DNA of 7,087 nt from Acidiferrobacter sp. (GCA_002694065.1 NZKZ01000018.1:1-7087); one strand, 5' to 3'; positions 1 through 6,995 are shown, counted from the first letter of the stretch. Notes: generated by a model not told the origin, from the letters alone. Numbers and translations: made by a program.

Positions 1-149
1 TGATCCCGATGTGAGGCCTCTCCATACAATCGGTCACGGGTGACGCCAGGTTGATCGTCGACGAGCGCCTCGCGCGAGCGCGTCAGTCGATTAAATAACG
101 TCGACTTGCCGACGTTGGGTCTGCCGACAAGAGCGACGACGGGAATCAT
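1..149 (-). CDS. der: Ribosome-assembly GTPase Der (EngA), N-terminal part only
   Basis: Der is an essential GTPase with two tandem G domains that helps assemble the 50S ribosomal subunit in the cytoplasm. Only the first 49 residues lie in the window; the gene runs off the left edge. The reading frame opens at ATG 149 with MIPVVALVGRPNVGKST, whose GRPNVGKST at residues 9-17 is the G1/Walker A loop of the first G domain. It continues through the switch I stretch PGVTRDR (residues 34-40), where Thr37 is the conserved G2 threonine. This start matches the usual start of the family. It lies 38 nt after the bamB stop, and I see no purine-rich Shine-Dalgarno sequence just before it, so initiation may depend on upstream translation. 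bamB followed by der is the standard gammaproteobacterial order. The identification is firm even though most of the protein is missing. Confidence 0.95.
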   Translation of the reverse strand, partial: MIPVVALVGRPNVGKSTLFNRLTRSREALVDDQPGVTRDRLYGEASHRD

Positions 150-187
150 AGTACGAGGAGACGCCGATACGGTCTACGACTTCGAGA

Positions 188-1351
188 TCACTCACCAACC
201 GCCCAGGCGGTCAGTGATCCATTCTCAGACAGGGTAACGAAGCGGTCCTGATCACCTGAATCGTAAATCCCAAGAACCGCGCCACCGCCCCCTTTCTTGC
301 GCCCTACCAGTTCCCCCGAGGCGGAATCCAGCAGGTACAGCAGACCTTTGTAGTCCCCAACGACCGCGAGGCCGCGAGACTCCAGGCCGAAAGGTCCGCT
401 GACACCTCTGCCCTGAAGAGCGTCTACCTCCCAGATCTGTGCACCGCTCTGGATATCCAGACCTGAAACTGATCCATCGTCCTTGGTCACCAACAATACA
501 TTTCCAACAGAGCTTAGCGGACGCAAGGTGGAGTGCTCTGCATCCCACTCGATGCGTCTTGTCTTCAGCGAAACCGCGCTGATTTGAGCCTGGAAACCGG
601 CGATGATCAGGCGATCTCCCATCTGGTAGGGGTCCGAGTCAATATCCACCAGGCGATTGACTTCATTACTGCCACGCGCTCGAAAAATACGCGCACTCCA
701 GAGCTCAGCCCCTGATGCTACATCGATGCCTGACAGTCGTCCGCTGGCAAAACCGATCAACGCCACGTTATCAATAACCAGAGGGGCAGAAAGCCCTCGC
801 ACCGTGAGCGCCGGGACCGATCGGCGGACGCGCCAGAGGATCTCGCCGGACTCAAGGTCGGCGCCAATAACCTGACCATCTCCGGATCGGAGCAGCACCT
901 GCTTTTCCGTGAGCACCGGACGCGCAAGAATCTCCGTGCCCATTTTCTGCCGCCAAAGCGGGTCGCCACCCTCGGTATCGAGCGACACCACCTCTCCCTC
1001 GCGGGTCACTACTATTGCTTGCCTGGTATCTACCCCCACCCCGGCCGCCAGCGGCTCTTCCAGATCCCGCTTCCAGAGGACGGCGCCTGACTCGGCGTCA
1101 AGGGCATAGATCCGGCCCTCAGGTTCAGCGGCATACAGCCGGCCCGCCTGGAAAGAGGGCGTCAGCAGAAAGTTGCTTTTCTGGTATCCCGCTCCGAGAT
1201 CACGACGCCAGAGTTTTCGCAAGGTAGCCGTCTGCTCTACCGCTGGGACCTGCGCAACGGGTCCTCCCTCCCGCATAAAGTGGATGGCGTTCTTTCCACA
1301 CCCCAACAAGGGCAAAATCATTGCGGCCAGCAGTACAAGACGCGCCGTCAT
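188..1351 (-). CDS. bamB: Outer membrane assembly lipoprotein BamB
   Basis: BamB is a periplasm-facing lipoprotein of the BAM complex that binds BamA and aids insertion of beta-barrel proteins into the outer membrane. The 387-residue product, close to the usual size, starts with a short signal peptide and a lipobox ending LLGC, with the lipidated Cys18. Gly follows the Cys, so there is no Asp retention signal and outer-membrane sorting is expected. The body shows PQQ-type propeller repeats with the pattern D-x-x-S/G-G-x-x-x-W near residues 84-94, 124-134, 164-174, 209-219 and 298-308. Degenerate copies lie at 259-270 and 340-350. Together with terminal strands these fit an eight-bladed beta-propeller. 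The start is ATG 1351, 6 nt after the yfgM stop; a weak GGGTG lies upstream inside yfgM. Another ATG overlaps the yfgM stop at 1358 but is out of frame. Translation is probably coupled to yfgM. Confidence 0.95.
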   Translation of the reverse strand: MTARLVLLAAMILPLLGCGKNAIHFMREGGPVAQVPAVEQTATLRKLWRRDLGAGYQKSNFLLTPSFQAGRLYAAEPEGRIYALDAESGAVLWKRDLEEPLAAGVGVDTRQAIVVTREGEVVSLDTEGGDPLWRQKMGTEILARPVLTEKQVLLRSGDGQVIGADLESGEILWRVRRSVPALTVRGLSAPLVIDNVALIGFASGRLSGIDVASGAELWSARIFRARGSNEVNRLVDIDSDPYQMGDRLIIAGFQAQISAVSLKTRRIEWDAEHSTLRPLSSVGNVLLVTKDDGSVSGLDIQSGAQIWEVDALQGRGVSGPFGLESRGLAVVGDYKGLLYLLDSASGELVGRKKGGGGAVLGIYDSGDQDRFVTLSENGSLTAWAVGE

Positions 1352-1357
1352 CAGGCA

Positions 1358-2020
1358 TCACCCATCATCACCCTTTCGGGTCATGTTCATTTTCGCCGTA
1401 ATCAGTCGCCCTGCTTGCGAATCCGCCGTGACGCCCTTGAGCGCCTCCTGATACGCCTGTCTCGCCCCCTCCAGGTCGCCGTTCACCACTAGCGCATCGC
1501 CGAGCAGTTCCTGAAAGTGCGAACTGAACCCATCGCCGGCTTCTGCCCGGGACAGTTTACGGATCTCTTCGGGATCCCCTTCCTTCAGTGCGATCACCGC
1601 GAGCCGGACCCGCGCGACCTGACGCATCACAGAGTCCGAGGTCGAGGCAATCAGTTCATTCAGCGCGATTTTTGCTTTTGCGGCATCCCCTTCCTCGAGC
1701 GCCAACCGCGCCAGCATCAACTGCGCGAGGTCCGCATAACCACTTCCCGAATGCTTTGAAGTGAGCGCCTCAGCTGCGGCACTCGCCGCCTCCGAGCGTT
1801 CCGCGGCCGCGGCACCCAACATCTCTTGATACAGGACTGAGGCTTTGCCCGCCTGACTGTCCTCATACATCCGCCATCCTTGAATACCGCCTACACCGCC
1901 GATGCCAATGACCACGCCGGCAATAATTCCAGTACCGTTGCGCTTCCACCACTCCCGCAATTTCTCGGTTTCATCGTCATGGGCCACGTGGAGTTGTGTC
2001 TCAGGTCGTTCTCGCTTCAT
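1358..2020 (-). CDS. yfgM: YfgM family ancillary SecYEG translocon subunit
   Basis: YfgM is an inner-membrane protein that in E. coli associates with SecYEG and the chaperone PpiD and helps hand over proteins leaving the translocon. The 220-residue protein has the family layout: a charged cytoplasmic N-terminus with the EKLREWWKRNG segment (about 19-29), one membrane segment at about residues 29-48 rich in Gly, Ile and Val, then a periplasmic alpha-helical TPR-like domain from about 50 to 215. Repeat-like helices are visible around LAQLMLARLALEEGD (98-112) and ELLGDALVVNGDLEGARQAY (161-180). ATG 2020 lies 12 nt after the hisS stop, with a short GGA about 7-8 nt upstream as a modest Shine-Dalgarno. 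Its place between hisS and bamB agrees with the identification. The family assignment is firm; the role in this organism is inferred from E. coli. Confidence 0.92.
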   Translation of the reverse strand: MKRERPETQLHVAHDDETEKLREWWKRNGTGIIAGVVIGIGGVGGIQGWRMYEDSQAGKASVLYQEMLGAAAAERSEAASAAAEALTSKHSGSGYADLAQLMLARLALEEGDAAKAKIALNELIASTSDSVMRQVARVRLAVIALKEGDPEEIRKLSRAEAGDGFSSHFQELLGDALVVNGDLEGARQAYQEALKGVTADSQAGRLITAKMNMTRKGDDG

Positions 2021-2032
2021 GCGTTGTTCCGT

Positions 2033-3313
2033 TTAATCTGATAAATCTGTCATCGAGTGAACAGACGCGAGCAGTTCTGTCAGCGGCACTGTACTTTGCT
2101 CGCCTTGTCCACGCAGTGGTTTCACCTTCACCGTTGAGGTGTCGACCGACTCGTCGTCGATAATCACAGCCACCTGGGCACCGCTATTGTCCGCCCGTCG
2201 TAATTGCTTCTTCAGGTTGCCCTGACCGCAATTGACCTGTGCGTCAATCCCTGCATCCCGAAGACTCTCCGCATGGCGAATCGCCTCCAGTTCCGCGATA
2301 TCCCCGAGGGCAGCGATGAATACGCGGGGCGATTGTATCGGAGTCTCTTCTCCTTGCAGCGTAACCAGTTCGATCAATCTCTCAAGCCCGCAGGCAAAAC
2401 CTGCCGCCGGCACGGGCCGTCCCCCCAATTGCTCGACGAGCCCGTCATACCGGCCCCCTGCACAGATCGCGCTTTGTGCTCCCAGTTGGTCAGTGGTCCA
2501 CTCAAATACCAGGCCCGTGTAGTAATCGAGTCCGCGGACCAGACGAGTATTCACCGAGAAGCTGATATTCACAGTCGTCAGCAGTCGCTGCAGTCGCTCG
2601 AAATTCTCCTGCTCTGCCTCCTCAAGGAAATCCGAAAGACTCGGCGCACTATCAAGCACTTCCTGTGTGCCTGCATCCTTGCTGTCCAAAATTCGCAGCG
2701 GGTTACGTTCCAGGCGTCTCTGACTGTCAGTGTCCAGCGCATCTACGTGATCCGAGAGATAAGCTTTGAGCGCATCCCGGTAATTTGCGCGCGCTGCTAC
2801 CGAACCGAGTGAATTGATCTCGAGGTTCAAATCCTTGATTCCGAGACAGCGCCATAGCCGCTCCCCCACCGCGATCACCTCTGCTTCGATATCCGATCCC
2901 GCCCAACCCAGGGCTTCGATTCCAAACTGATGAAACTGTCGATAACGACCCTTTTGCGGGCGCTCATGTCGAAACATCGGTCCGACATACCAGAGTCGCT
3001 GTGTCTGGTTGTGAAGCAGACCATGCTCATTTCCTGCCCGGACACAACTCGCCGTCGCTTCGGGCCGCAAGGTGAGACTGTCGCCATTGTTGTCAGTGAA
3101 GGTATACATCTCCTTTTCGACAATGTCGGTCTGCTCTCCGATAGATCTGCGAAAAAGCTCAGTCCGCTCGACTATGGGCGTTCGAATCTCCCGGTAACCG
3201 TAGCGGCGGGATACTTCCCGCACGGCTGCTTCTACACGTTGCCAGGTTTCAATCTGACCTGGCAAAAGGTCATTCATCCCCCGGATTGACTGAACGCTAC
3301 TCTCCCCCGCCAT
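2033..3313 (-). CDS. hisS: Histidine--tRNA ligase
   Basis: This cytoplasmic class II aminoacyl-tRNA synthetase attaches histidine to tRNA-His. From ATG 3313 the protein has 426 residues, almost the same as the E. coli enzyme. It begins with SIRGMNDLLP (9-18) and has TLRPEAT (81-87), motif 2 at FRHERPQKGRYRQFHQ (114-129), the histidine-specific loop RLVRGLDYYTG (257-267) with Arg260 matching the catalytic arginine of E. coli, AGGRYDGL (285-292), and motif 3 at AGFACGLER (304-312) with Arg312. The C-terminal anticodon-binding domain starts near residue 330. The frame stays open for 30 more codons upstream (to 3403), but those overlap the end of rodZ and do not resemble HisRS, so ATG 3313 was chosen. 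It begins 4 nt after the rodZ stop with no strong Shine-Dalgarno, which suggests coupling. ispG, the usual upstream neighbour, is absent. Confidence 0.97.
   Translation of the reverse strand: MAGESSVQSIRGMNDLLPGQIETWQRVEAAVREVSRRYGYREIRTPIVERTELFRRSIGEQTDIVEKEMYTFTDNNGDSLTLRPEATASCVRAGNEHGLLHNQTQRLWYVGPMFRHERPQKGRYRQFHQFGIEALGWAGSDIEAEVIAVGERLWRCLGIKDLNLEINSLGSVAARANYRDALKAYLSDHVDALDTDSQRRLERNPLRILDSKDAGTQEVLDSAPSLSDFLEEAEQENFERLQRLLTTVNISFSVNTRLVRGLDYYTGLVFEWTTDQLGAQSAICAGGRYDGLVEQLGGRPVPAAGFACGLERLIELVTLQGEETPIQSPRVFIAALGDIAELEAIRHAESLRDAGIDAQVNCGQGNLKKQLRRADNSGAQVAVIIDDESVDTSTVKVKPLRGQGEQSTVPLTELLASVHSMTDLSD
2581..2598. repeat. Perfect 9-bp tandem duplication inside hisS
   Basis: The 9-mer gcagtcgct occurs twice back to back. 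Being a multiple of three it keeps the hisS frame and encodes two consecutive Arg-Leu pairs (Arg240-Leu241 and Arg243-Leu244) in the helical stretch before the histidine-specific loop. It may be a small slippage duplication or a chance result of codon choice for an amphipathic helix. No function is implied. Confidence 0.6.
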
Positions 3314-3317
3314 GGCG

Positions 3318-4661
3318 TCAGCGCCCGACACGCACCTTCGCGTTACGACCCGATTTGCCAACGGGGATGCTGAACTCCCGTCCGCCATAAACCACTTTGG
3401 CACCTTCGGGATAACTGACCAGCAATGTGAATGGAGGCTTGCCCGCTAGACTGACTACTTTTCCCCCTTCGACATATCGTCGGAGGAGTTCAACGTTGTC
3501 GCGATCCCATACGACGACGTGCGTACTCTCTTGCACCTTCAGCGTAATACTGCGACTGTCCGCAGTCACAGGACGGGTGGTTCCACCGGCGTCCGCTACC
3601 GAAGACGAGACCTCAGGGTTCAGGGTTTGACGTTGAGACGCAGCCGCAGCCGACCCCTGGGTTTGGGAAGCCTTCTGCTGGTTTTCTTTTTTTGCAGTTT
3701 TTGTAGAAGCGTTGTTAGTCGGTTTTGTGCTTCCTGAGGCAGATGATTTTTTCTGGGTCTTCTTTTTCGAGCCCGTATTCGCGGAAGTTGCGGCGACCTT
3801 TCCGGGATCTGATTTCTTTTTCTTGCTCGCTTGATTTTTAGAAGGCTTGTCGGGGTTTTCTTTTTTGGCGACTGATACTTTCGCCTGATCTTTTTTGGCG
3901 GGCTCCGCTGATTGGGCTTCTGATTGACCCGATTGCTTCGCTTGCGCTTCCGAGGTCGTTGTTGCTGCCGCACTCTCAGTACCGCTACCCGCGGAAGCCG
4001 TCACGCCGGCCGCTGCAGTGTTAACGGTTGGTGCTGTTTCCGACCCGGATGACTCTGCCTGTGTATCTGCCTTGCTTGAATCAATTTTTCCGGATTCTGA
4101 CGTCTCGCCGTCATTCGTCGGGGTCAACGTTACTGCCAATTCGGGTTTTGGCTCGTCGACAGCGCTTTCAGCAGGCTCTGACACAGGGTTGTCACCCGAC
4201 GCGGTCCCGGACTGCGAGCGTGCCTCTTCCGCAATATCGAGACGTAAGCGGTCAACGTCACTCGCGCGGTTCAAAAACGCCGCGTAGAGCCCTCCGACAA
4301 CCAGCAGCAAGACACCAGCCGTGACTACCCAACGGTACTGAATCGGAATCGGTTGCGGCCGACTGGTCGCAGTCTCCGTCATGGTTCCCGGACCATCCTC
4401 TTTGGGCGGCAGGAGTTCTTGGCGATCGGCAATGGCCTGTTCTATCGAGACACCCGCGAGACGCGCATAGTTGCGCAAATACCCAACCGCATAGGTCCAT
4501 CCAGCTGTGTGGCTGTAATCATCCGCCTCCAGCGCCTCTACGACATGAGGCAACAGATTTAACTCTGCGGCAACCTCCTCGAGGCTCCAGCCATACAATT
4601 CCCTGGCACCCCGAAGAATCTCACCGGGACTGGTATTGCGCGTCTCGGCAGACTCAGCCAT
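3318..4661 (-). CDS. rodZ: Cytoskeleton/cell-shape protein RodZ
   Basis: RodZ is a bitopic inner-membrane protein that ties the MreB filament to the wall-elongation machinery and so maintains rod shape. The 447-residue product has the full family layout: a cytoplasmic Xre-like helix-turn-helix domain (about 11-75, including GEILRGARELYGWSLEEVA), a transmembrane helix at about 111-130, a long low-complexity periplasmic linker (131 to about 365), and a C-terminal RodZ/DUF4115 beta domain (about 370-440, with PFTLLVSYPEGAKVVYGGRE). It is about 110 residues longer than E. coli RodZ, mostly in the linker. ATG 4661 is preferred because an AAGAG lies 5 nt upstream; an in-frame GTG at 4667 would add two residues. 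The start overlaps the pilF stop by 8 nt and hisS follows 4 nt after the stop, so both junctions look translationally coupled. The identification is firm from domain order and context. Confidence 0.94.
   Translation of the reverse strand: MAESAETRNTSPGEILRGARELYGWSLEEVAAELNLLPHVVEALEADDYSHTAGWTYAVGYLRNYARLAGVSIEQAIADRQELLPPKEDGPGTMTETATSRPQPIPIQYRWVVTAGVLLLVVGGLYAAFLNRASDVDRLRLDIAEEARSQSGTASGDNPVSEPAESAVDEPKPELAVTLTPTNDGETSESGKIDSSKADTQAESSGSETAPTVNTAAAGVTASAGSGTESAAATTTSEAQAKQSGQSEAQSAEPAKKDQAKVSVAKKENPDKPSKNQASKKKKSDPGKVAATSANTGSKKKTQKKSSASGSTKPTNNASTKTAKKENQQKASQTQGSAAAASQRQTLNPEVSSSVADAGGTTRPVTADSRSITLKVQESTHVVVWDRDNVELLRRYVEGGKVVSLAGKPPFTLLVSYPEGAKVVYGGREFSIPVGKSGRNAKVRVGR
3672..3896 (-). 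other. Lysine-rich low-complexity block of the RodZ linker
   Basis: This segment codes for RodZ residues 256-330, in the predicted periplasmic linker. I count 22 lysines in 75 residues, with the rest mostly Ser, Ala, Thr, Asn, Gln and Pro. Short units recur: AKKDQ at 255-259, AKKEN at 265-269 and AKKEN at 323-327, plus SKKKK and GSKKKTQKK runs. The coding strand is rich in A, with runs of 6 or 7 (3687-3693, 3747-3752, 3861-3866, 3891-3896), a clear change from the GC-rich genes around it. The preceding residues 131-255 carry about 22 acidic residues and only four lysines. The block probably forms a disordered, strongly basic tether. Confidence 0.8.
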
Positions 4662-5421
4662 TCCCACTCTTGCTCATCAAGACATTCAACTGTTGGACCT
4701 GTTCGCTACCTGGATAAGTGCTTCTCAACCGAGCGGCATACTCCATTGCAAGATCATCTGCGCCAAGTTTGCGCTCAGTGCGGACCGCAAGCAAGAGGCT
4801 ATCCGCGGTAACGCCTCCCGCGCCGAACATGCGCTCGAGGAAGGCCCGGGCACTGAGATACTCCTCCAATTGGTAACTTACCCGCGCTGACTGGTAAAGC
4901 ACCGCGGTACTATCCGGTTCTGCAGCCAGTGCCGCACGAAATTGGTCTCGGGCGGCTCTGAACTCCCCCGCCCCCATCAGACAAACCCCAAGGCCATATT
5001 GGCTGACATAAGGTTCCGTGTTGAAAGGGTCATCGCGCGCTGCCTCAAACTGTTTGACTCCGTTCGCCCATTTCCCTTTTTCGCAAAGATAACTCCCGTA
5101 GTCATTACGGGCGCCTACATTGCCGGGATCGCTGACCAACGCCTGATCAAAATGCGCCTCGGCATCCGAGGTTTCTCCCAGCCGCAGTTTAAGCAGGGCC
5201 ATGGCGTGATTTGCCGTGGAGTCATCGGGTGCAATGGCGAGGGCGTCATTCATCGCTTCGAGTGCAGAGGCCAGACGATTCTGTGCCATGTACTCCAACC
5301 CCAGTCGGGTATACAACTCAACGCGCTGCCCCGAATCCCAACCGGGTTCATCCTCCCATAATGGCACACAGCCATTGATCAAGAGAATAAGGGAAATACT
5401 GACGAGGTACTTCGTTCTCAC
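4654..5421 (-). CDS. pilF: Type IV pilus pilotin lipoprotein PilF (PilW family)
   Basis: PilF is an outer-membrane lipoprotein made of TPR repeats that helps the secretin PilQ reach and multimerise in the outer membrane, as needed for type IV pili. The 255-residue product is the usual length. It starts at GTG 5421 (no in-frame ATG precedes the signal peptide), giving a basic MRTKY start, a hydrophobic core and a lipobox ending INGC with Cys18. Asn at -2 is less usual, but -3 Ile and -1 Gly fit, and +2 Val does not suggest inner-membrane retention. TPR-like units follow at about 34-67, 68-101, 102-135 and 136-171, with weaker helices to about 245. The start lies 7 nt after the rlmN stop, and the end overlaps rodZ. 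rlmN-pilF-rodZ is the order in Pseudomonas-like bacteria. No other pilus gene is in the window, so the pilus role is inferred from the family. Confidence 0.9.
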   Translation of the reverse strand: MRTKYLVSISLILLINGCVPLWEDEPGWDSGQRVELYTRLGLEYMAQNRLASALEAMNDALAIAPDDSTANHAMALLKLRLGETSDAEAHFDQALVSDPGNVGARNDYGSYLCEKGKWANGVKQFEAARDDPFNTEPYVSQYGLGVCLMGAGEFRAARDQFRAALAAEPDSTAVLYQSARVSYQLEEYLSARAFLERMFGAGGVTADSLLLAVRTERKLGADDLAMEYAARLRSTYPGSEQVQQLNVLMSKSGNG

Positions 5422-5428
5422 GACACAC

Positions 5429-6517
5429 TCACGTTACGGTCTTAGCGAGCTTCGCACTGCGGTGGGTTCGATCCTGAACCGCACCGGCAAGCTGCCCGCA
5501 TGCTGCGGCGATATCCGCACCACGCGTTCTACGGGTAATGGTGGTCAGTCCGCTGGAGATTAGTCGCTGCCGGAAACGATCTATCGCCTCTGTCTCAGAG
5601 CAGATGTACTTGACGCCGGGAACAGGATTGAAGGGAATAAGATTGATCTTGGAAGGGATCCCGCGGAGGAGGGACACCAGCACCTCGGCATCTTCCTCTG
5701 AATCATTTATCCCAGACAACATCACATACTCGAAGGTAATGCGCCGGCGGCTGTCGTTGCGAAGAAATCTCCGACAAGCGCCCAAAAGGACATCAATAGG
5801 ATATTTGCGGTTTAAGGGAACCAATTCGTCCCGCACCGCATCACGCACGGCGTGCAAAGAGACCGCCAAACTGACGGGGCAATCCTCGGAAAGTTTATCC
5901 ATTGCCGGAACAACGCCGGCTGTACTGAGCGTCACGCGGCGGCGCGACAGCCCAAAAGAAAGGTCATCCAGCATAAGCCGCATTGCGCTAACGACGGCAT
6001 CATAGTTAAGCAACGGCTCTCCCATCCCCATCATCACCACATTGGAAATGGGTCGCTCTCCCCAACCTTCCTGCTTAAGCAGCCGATCAGCAAGCAGCAA
6101 CTGCCCGATAATCTCCCCGGCTGACAGATTCCGACTAAAACCCTGCCGGGCGGTTGCGCAGAAACTGCAAGTCAACATGCACCCTGCTTGCGAGGAGATA
6201 CATAGCGTACCCCGGTCTTCCTCGGGAATGAATACCGTCTCAATGGAGTTCCCATCGGCCAAACGGAATAACCATTTGCGAGTGCCGTCCTCAGAGTGCT
6301 GAGCCCGAGACACTTCGGGCAATGCGATTACCGCTTGCTCGGACAACGTCTGTCTTAAAGACAGACGCAAATCCGTCATTTCCGAGAAGTCAGTAACTCC
6401 TCTCTGATAAACCCACTGGAGTAACTGGCGGGCATGGAATGCTTTCTCGCCCAGCGATGCAAAGTAGTCTTGCAGCGCGAACCGATCCAGTCCCACAAGG
6501 TTCTTGGGCGCTGACAC
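5429..6517 (-). CDS. rlmN: Dual-specificity 23S rRNA/tRNA adenine-C2 methyltransferase RlmN
   Basis: RlmN is a cytoplasmic radical-SAM enzyme that methylates C2 of A2503 in 23S rRNA and of A37 in some tRNAs, using a methyl-cysteine intermediate. From GTG 6517 the protein has 362 residues. The radical-SAM cluster motif CxxxCxxC is Cys113, Cys117 and Cys120. The two catalytic cysteines are present: Cys106 in TLCISSQAGC and Cys340 in AAACGQLAG. The SAM-binding GMGEP is at 164-168. The open frame extends upstream to 6718, but that part overlaps ndk in another frame and is unlike RlmN. GTG 6517 gives a start reading MSAPKNLVGLDRFALQDYF, which fits family N-termini. No good Shine-Dalgarno precedes it (an AGG lies about 14 nt away), so GTG 6496 or an upstream non-ATG codon cannot be excluded. 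It begins 16 nt after the ndk stop. Confidence 0.95.
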   Translation of the reverse strand: MSAPKNLVGLDRFALQDYFASLGEKAFHARQLLQWVYQRGVTDFSEMTDLRLSLRQTLSEQAVIALPEVSRAQHSEDGTRKWLFRLADGNSIETVFIPEEDRGTLCISSQAGCMLTCSFCATARQGFSRNLSAGEIIGQLLLADRLLKQEGWGERPISNVVMMGMGEPLLNYDAVVSAMRLMLDDLSFGLSRRRVTLSTAGVVPAMDKLSEDCPVSLAVSLHAVRDAVRDELVPLNRKYPIDVLLGACRRFLRNDSRRRITFEYVMLSGINDSEEDAEVLVSLLRGIPSKINLIPFNPVPGVKYICSETEAIDRFRQRLISSGLTTITRRTRGADIAAACGQLAGAVQDRTHRSAKLAKTVT

Positions 6518-6533
6518 AAAGATTCTGACTGCC

Positions 6534-6965
6534 TCAGTCAGCCCTCGGACAAAGGTCAGCGTCGTCGAAGAAGAAGGCAATCTCCTCCCGTGCCGTATCT
6601 GGCCCATCCGAGCCATGGACAGCATTGGCCTCGACGGATTCCGCAAAATCTGCACGGATCGTACCTGGCGCCGCGTCAGCAGGATTGGTCGCGCCCATAA
6701 TCTCCCGATTGCGGGCAATCGCGTTCTCCCCTTCGAGGACCTGAACCATGACGGGGCCGGAGATCATATATTCAACAAGATCATTGTAGAAAGGCCGTTC
6801 GCGGTGTACTGCGTAGAACTCCTGCGCCTGGGCGCGGGTCAAGTGAATCATCCGTGCCGCCAGAATCCGCAGGCCCCCTGACTCAAAACGTTCATAAATT
6901 TTTCCGATGAGGTTTCTTCGGACAGCGTCGGGTTTGACGATCGAAAATGTTCTTTCGATACTCAT
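6534..6965 (-). CDS. ndk: Nucleoside diphosphate kinase
   Basis: Ndk moves the gamma phosphate from NTPs, mainly ATP, to NDPs by a phosphohistidine intermediate and so balances (d)NTP pools in the cytoplasm. The 143-residue product has the same length as E. coli Ndk. All the known active-site positions are in place: Lys11 (in VKPDAV), Tyr51, Phe59, Arg87, Thr93 (GATNP), Arg104, Asn114 and the catalytic His117 in NAVHGSD. The C-terminus FFFDDADLCPRAD is typical of the proteobacterial short form. ATG 6965 is supported by a clear GGAG 7 nt upstream. Ndk is the first fully contained gene of the block and precedes rlmN by 16 nt. The identification is secure. Confidence 0.98.
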   Translation of the reverse strand: MSIERTFSIVKPDAVRRNLIGKIYERFESGGLRILAARMIHLTRAQAQEFYAVHRERPFYNDLVEYMISGPVMVQVLEGENAIARNREIMGATNPADAAPGTIRADFAESVEANAVHGSDGPDTAREEIAFFFDDADLCPRAD

Positions 6966-6972
6966 TCAGGTT

Positions 6973-6976
6973 CTCC
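6973..6976 (-). promoter_or_regulatory. Shine-Dalgarno sequence of ndk
   Basis: On the minus strand the leader reads GGAGAACCTGA directly before the ndk ATG, placing GGAG 7 nt from the start codon. This is the strongest ribosome binding site in the window and settles the ndk start. Confidence 0.8.
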
Positions 6977-6995
6977 AGATTCAGGGATAAAGGTC

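Noticed and set aside
150..187. bamB-der gap examined for a terminator or promoter
   Set aside because: The 38 nt hold no stable hairpin followed by a T run on the minus strand and no convincing promoter or Shine-Dalgarno sequence.
2204..2812. 202-codon plus-strand open frame
   Set aside because: It lies wholly antisense to hisS, whose protein matches the HisRS family through all its motifs. The frame has no family-like motifs and is a shadow of hisS codon use.
2930..3289. 119-codon plus-strand open frame
   Set aside because: It is antisense to the N-terminal catalytic region of hisS, including motif 2, and carries no motif of its own.
3314..3403. 30-codon N-terminal extension of HisS from ATG 3403
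   Set aside because: These codons overlap the conserved C-terminal RodZ domain in another frame and precede the normal HisRS N-terminus; ATG 3313 gives the family length.
3620..3973. 117-codon minus-strand frame very rich in Arg and Lys, inside rodZ
   Set aside because: It is the +1 frame of the RodZ linker. The A-rich low-complexity coding sequence gives few stops and a basic composition in that frame; it has no start context and no recognisable fold.
4942..5361. 139-codon plus-strand open frame
   Set aside because: It is antisense to pilF, which is well supported by its TPR repeats and lipoprotein signal; I see no independent coding evidence.
5538..6005. 155-codon plus-strand open frame
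   Set aside because: It is antisense to the conserved catalytic part of rlmN and shows no family features.
6518..6718. 67-codon N-terminal extension of RlmN
   Set aside because: It overlaps ndk, including the codon of the catalytic His117, in another frame and does not resemble RlmN N-termini.
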